Shown here one piece after another: positions 15,001 to 21,000 of a DNA stretch of 64,000 nucleotides (its first letter is position 1; the number at the start of each line of letters is the position of its first letter). Source of the stretch: Nicoliella lavandulae (GTDB lineage: Bacteria > Bacillota > Bacilli > Lactobacillales > Lactobacillaceae); NCBI RefSeq assembly GCF_037546185.1, contig NZ_JAWMWH010000001.1:1116001-1180000 (forward strand). The letters are read 5' to 3'. The position numbers and the translations under genes were made by a program. A model generated the notes under the pieces. The model did not search any database. It had not been told where the DNA came from and saw only the letters and a list, made by a program, of their open reading frames with translations.

Positions 15001-18000
15001 TGCTAACTCAGCTGCATCTAGTGCAGCTGCTGCTAATTCCGCTGCTTCCACAGCAAATTCAATGGCTTATGCCAACCCAAGTAACTCAACAGTTAAGTCA
15101 TTAGCTGATAAGGCTTCTAATGATGCTAGTGTTGCAAGTAGTGCTGCTTCCTCTGCCGCTAGTGCTCGTGATAAAGCTAGTTCTGCCAATTCCGTTGTTT
15201 CATCAGCGCAATCTGCTGCTTCTACTGCTAATGCTGCTGCTTCATCAGCAAATTCAATTGCTAGTGCTGCGGCTAATGCTGCAAGTAGCTATGCTAATGA
15301 TGGGAACAGTAGCGCTGCCAGTTCTGCTCGTTCAGCTGCCAGTTCAGCTGCTCTTGATGCAAGCAATGCTAAGAACAGTGCTGCTGCTGCAAACAGCGCT
15401 GCAAACAGCGCTGCTGATGCCGCATCCAGTGCTAATGCCGATGCAACCAGTGCCGCTAGTGCTGCAAACAGTGCTGCTGCTGCTGCAAACAGTGCTAACA
15501 GTGCTGCATCGAGTGCCGCTAGTGCTGCTAGCAATGGTAACACAAGTGCTAATGCTGCTAAGAGCTTAGCTGCAAGTGCATCTAGCGTAACTAGCAGTTA
15601 TGCTAGTGCTGCTAATGCTGATGCTAGTGCTGCCGGCAGTTATGCTAGCCAAGCATCTAGTGTCGACAGTAATGTTACAAGTCAATCTACTATAGCGGAT
15701 CAACAACGCAACTCAATGAACAGCTTAGTAGCTGCTAACTCTGGTAATTCAGCTATTAGTAAAGCTGCTAGTGCATTAGCATCGGCTAGTTCCGCTCTAA
15801 GTGGCGTTAAGCGTGATGCTGACTCTCAAAACAGTGCTGCATCCAGTGCTGCCATTGCTGCCATTGCTGCTGCTAATGAAGCTAATAGTATTAGCGTAGC
15901 TGCTAGTTCTAATGCTAATATGGCTAATGTTTATGCTAGTCAAGCTAGCTCTGCTAACTTTGCGGGTAACTACTCATTAGCTGCTTCATTGAATTCGAGT
16001 GCTGCTAGTTATGCTAGCCTCACCAATGGTCAGGTTAGTTCAGCTTCAACCGCAGCAGCTTCAGCTAATTCAGCTAAATCAGCTGCCAGTTCTGCTGCTA
16101 GTGCAGCAATTAATGATCAAACTAATGCTGATAGTTTAACTAGTCAGATCAACAGTGCAATGAGTGCTGCTAACCAAGCTAGTGCAGCTAATAGTTATGC
16201 AAGCAACGCATCTTCAGCATCATTTGACGCAGCTTTAGCTAGTTCAGGGGTCAATAGTAATTCTGCAATTGCTAGTTCAGCTACTAGTATTGCTAATAGT
16301 GCAAGTAATATTGCTAATTCGGCTTCTCAAGCTGCAAGTATAGCTGCTTCTGCAGCAACTAACTCTGCAAAAGCAGCAGATAAGTTAGCTAATACTAATC
16401 CAAGCAACTCTGCAATTAGTTCTGCAGCTAGTGTTGCTGATTCTGCTGCCAGTGCTGCCAGTGCTGCTGCAAATGCTGCTGGAAAAAATAGTGTGGATGC
16501 AAGTAATGCAGCTTCCAATGCGGCTTCTAACAGTATTAATGCTGATTCAGCAAAATCTGCAGCTAGTGCAGCAAGTTCAGCTGCTAGCTCCGCTGCTAGT
16601 GCAGCAAGTACAGCTGCTCAATCTGGTGATAGTAGTGCTGCTTCACAATATGCATCAGCTGCTGCTTCCGCTGATGCAGCTGCACGTGCGGCAAGTAATG
16701 CAGCTTCAACAGCAGCAGCCAATGCTAAGTCATATGCTTATATTGCAAGTTCAGCTGCTAATGAAGCTGCTAAGAATAAGAGAACCGCTGACAGTGCAAG
16801 TTCTACTGCTGACTCAGCTAATAATGCTGCAAACAGTATTGCAAGTGATGCAGCCAAAGGTGCTGGTTCAGCAACTGCTGCTACTAATAGTGCAAGTAGC
16901 GTTGTATCTGCTACTGCTAGTTTTGCAAACCAAGCAGATACGAATGCTTCAGCTGCTGGTTCATACGCTGCAATTGCAAGTTCAGCTGCTAATGCTACGT
17001 CTGAATTTAATAGTAATGCCATGAGTTATTCAGTAACTGCATCTAGTATTGCTAATGCAAACTCAGGTAATACAGTTGTTAGCAAGGCCGCTATTGATGC
17101 TTCCAGCGCAGCTGCAGTAGTTTCCAGTGCTAACATTGAAGCCCATAATCAATCTAGTTCTGCACAAACTGCTTATGCTGCTGCAAGCACAGCTGCTTCT
17201 AAGGCAGCAAGTGATTTATCTTCCGCTAAATCTGGATTTAGTGATGCGAGTGCATTTGCAAGTCAAGCCGCTGACGCATATAAATCTGGAAATGCAACCA
17301 CTGGAAGTATATTTAACTCACAAGCCGCCAGTGTTGCTGCCAGAGTTGTTGCTTATCAAAATGATGCTCAAAGTCAATCTAGTATTGCTGCTGCTGCCAC
17401 GATTGCTGCAAGTATAGCTGCTTCACTAGCTACTAGTGCCCAAGCTGTAGCTTCTGGAGCCATTAGTCAAGTTGCTAGTGCCACATCAATGGCTGAATCA
17501 GCTGCAAGTGCTGCTGGTAGTGTCACTGATCAAGCCGGTAAGAACGCTAATAGTACTAATTCAGTTAGTGTATTTTCAAGTAGTGCTGCTAACGTAATTA
17601 GTTCTAGTGCAAATATGGCTGGTCAGTATGCATCAATAGCCGTTAGTGCAGCTAGTGTTGCCAATGATGGCTCAACAGCTGCATCTAAGACTAATAATTC
17701 GGTTAATAACTTAGCAAATAGTTATCCAAGTAACGCTTCGCTTGCTAGTTACGCTAGTGCTGCTAACTCAGTTAACGCTAATATCAGTAATTATGCTAGT
17801 GATGCAGATGCACAATCTAGTGCAGCGATTGCTGCTAATAGTTCTGCTCAAGCACTTAAGAGTAGTAGTTCATCATTGCTTAGCTCACTTGCAACGATGT
17901 CTAATCAGGTCTCTAGCTATGACAGTCAAGCGAAATCAGCTTACCTAGCTGGTAGTAGTGCAGTTGGTTCTAGTTATGCTGCCCAAGCATTAGCTAACGT

Positions 18001-21000
18001 TAGTGCAGCTAGTTCTATTGCGCAACAACTAAGTGCTAATTCTAGTGCAGTTCAAAGCTATGCTAGTGCAGCTAGTATAGCAGCTGATAATGCTATTAAA
18101 GATCGCGATAATATTGCATCTCAAAATAGTATGTTAAATAACATCAGTAATAATGCTAATAGTGCAATTGCTGCTGCTAATAATGGATCAGCTTCTGCTA
18201 ACTCAGCTTCTGCAACGATTAGTAGTGCTAATAGCGCAACTAACATGAATTCATCAATTGCTAGTGGTAATAAACAAGCTGTATCTTCATACGCTTCAAT
18301 TGCTAGTTCAATTGCTGGTGTAGTTAGTTCAAATGCAGTTGTGAATAGTCAAGCTACTGGATTCATTAATAGCTTATACAACCGTGATCCTCAAAATAGC
18401 TCTTTCCAAGCTGCCGTATCAATTGCTTCAAGTGCTATGAACGTAATTAACAGTGCTAATGATGATGCTAATACGCAAAAGAGTATTGCAAATAGTGCTT
18501 CATCTGCAGTTGACTCTAATATTGCAACTCTTAACTCAGCTAGTGCAGCCATTAGTAATGCAGTGCTTCAAAATAGTATTTACTATGCTAATGCATCATC
18601 TGCATATGCGGCTGGTAATACAGCGGGTGGTTCATACTTTACAGCTAGTGCTCAATCTGCTGCATCCGTTGCTAGCTCTAATGCTGCAATTGCTGCGAGT
18701 GCTGCCCAAGCAACTACTAGTTTGACTAGTGTGGCATCTAGTGCTGCGGATCAAGCCCAAACTGATTTAAATAGTGCTAATGCAGCTGGAGCTGCGTTAA
18801 ATGCAGCTAAGACGAGTGCATCGAATGTTGCAACCAGTGCTGCTCAAAGTGGAACTAATTCTGCTAATAGTGCTTCAGCCACTGCTTCAAGTGCTACGAA
18901 GGTAACTGCTAGTGATGCTATTGTTGCTCAAGACGCTGCTGATAGTGCAATGAGCAATTCCGCAGTCGTTTCCGCTGCTGCTAGTGTGGTTGTTTCAGAT
19001 TCTGCAAAAGCAGACGGCTCAAGTGCGGTCATGAGTGATTACGTTGCTCAAAACCCAAGCAACACTATAATTAAGAGTGCTGCTGCGGTATTAACGAGTG
19101 CTAGTGCTGCGATGACTACGGTTAAATCCAATGTTGATAACCTTAATTCAGCTACTTCCACTGCTGCTAGTGTTGCTAGTTCTGCTGCACAAGTTGCTAA
19201 TAGTGCTAGTGTTGTTGCTAGTTCCAATGCTAATATGGCTAGTTTCGTGGCTAGTCAAGCCATCAGTGCTAATAATGCTGGTAACTACACCCAAGCTAGT
19301 GCTTTGAATATCTCTGCTAATAGCTATGCTAATGCAGCTAGTGCTCAAGTAAGTGCTGCTAATGCTGCTGCATCCACTGCAGTTAGTGCTAACTCATTTA
19401 CTGCGAGTGCTGCTACATCGGCATTAAGTTATCAAGCACAAGCAGATTCATTAGCGGCTCAAATTAGTAGCGCAGTTGGATTAGCTAATAATGCTAGTGC
19501 TGCTGACCGGATTGCAAGAGATGATACTAGTGCTAATAGTAGTATGGTAGTTAGTTATACTAGTGCTACTAATAGCTACACAAATGGGACTAATGATGCA
19601 CTTAATGGAACTAATTCAAATGCAGCTATTGCTGCTTCAGCTTCTATTGCTGTATCAGGGTCATCATCAGCTGCTCAAAATTCATCCAGCGTGGTTAAAT
19701 CAATTGCTGCTGCTAATAGTAGCAATGCCGCAATTAACAGTGCTGTAAGTACTATTAGTAGTGCTAATAGTAAGATGAATAAGGTCAACCAAGATGTGGC
19801 AAGCCAAAAAGATGCTGCTTTCGCTGCTGCTAGTGTTGCTAGTGCTGCTGCAAATGATGCTAATAGTGCTAATGATGCAGCTAATGAAAGTTCTAAGATT
19901 GCTTCAATCTACGCTTCATTAGCATCTAGTGCTGTTATTGCTCATGATTTTGATAATGCAAGTAAGTACAGCAATTCAGTAGCATTAAATGCTAATAGTG
20001 CTGTAATATTAGCTAGTATCGCTGCTTCAGCTTATGCTAATGCAACTACTCAATCGAGTATCGCATCCCAAGCTGCAGCAAAGGCACAATCTGATGCATC
20101 AATTGCAAATTCATTATCTGGTGTAATCAGTGATGCAACGAATGATGCTCAATTAGCTAGTCAAGCTGCTAGTGATGCAAATCGTGCTAGCTTAGCTGCC
20201 GGATCAGCTCAATCAGATGTGAATGCTACTAGTTCTGCAGTTGCTGTAATTAGTAGTGCTAATTCAACGGCTAACACAGGCAGTTCTGTAGCTAGTCAAC
20301 AAGTTGCTAGTGCTAATGGTGCTGCTACTGACGCATCTAAGACCGCTAGTGCTGCTACTAGTACGGCTTCTGCCGCTGCTAAGGATGTAGTGGTTAAATA
20401 TAATGTATCAATTGCTAATAGTGCTGCTATCGTTGCTGGTTCTGCTGCTCAACAAGCTAGTGCTGCCAATGATGCACTTAGATCAGCATCAGTTGCAGTT
20501 AATGCTGCCAGTGTTGCTGCTAATAATGCTCAAAGTGCTGCTAATAGTGCGAATGCGTCTGCAGTTAGTGCCAATGTGGTTGCTAGCTTAGCTGCTCAAG
20601 CGGGTAACAGCTCTACTGCTAGCTCAGCTCGTTCAATTGCTGAATCGGCTGCTAGTGTGGTATCGATTTATCATAGTCAAGCCGTTAGTGCTGCCAGTGC
20701 TGCTAACGCTGCCGCTTCAAACGTAGTGACTGCTCAATCGCAAGTTGCTAGTGCTAATAGTGCAGCGCAAAGTGCTAATGCCGTAGCTAGTGCTGCTAGT
20801 TCAGCGATTGATTCAGAAATGGCTGCAACTAGTGCTGGAACGACTAATGTTCAAAGCATTGCTAATTCTGCTAATAGTGTAGCTTCAAACGCTACTACGA
20901 ACCTAAGCAATGCTAATGCTAATGCTGATCAAGCTAGTTGGGCTAGTCAATCAGCTAGTTCAATTGCCAATGCCATTAGTCAGACTAGTCAAACAATAAA

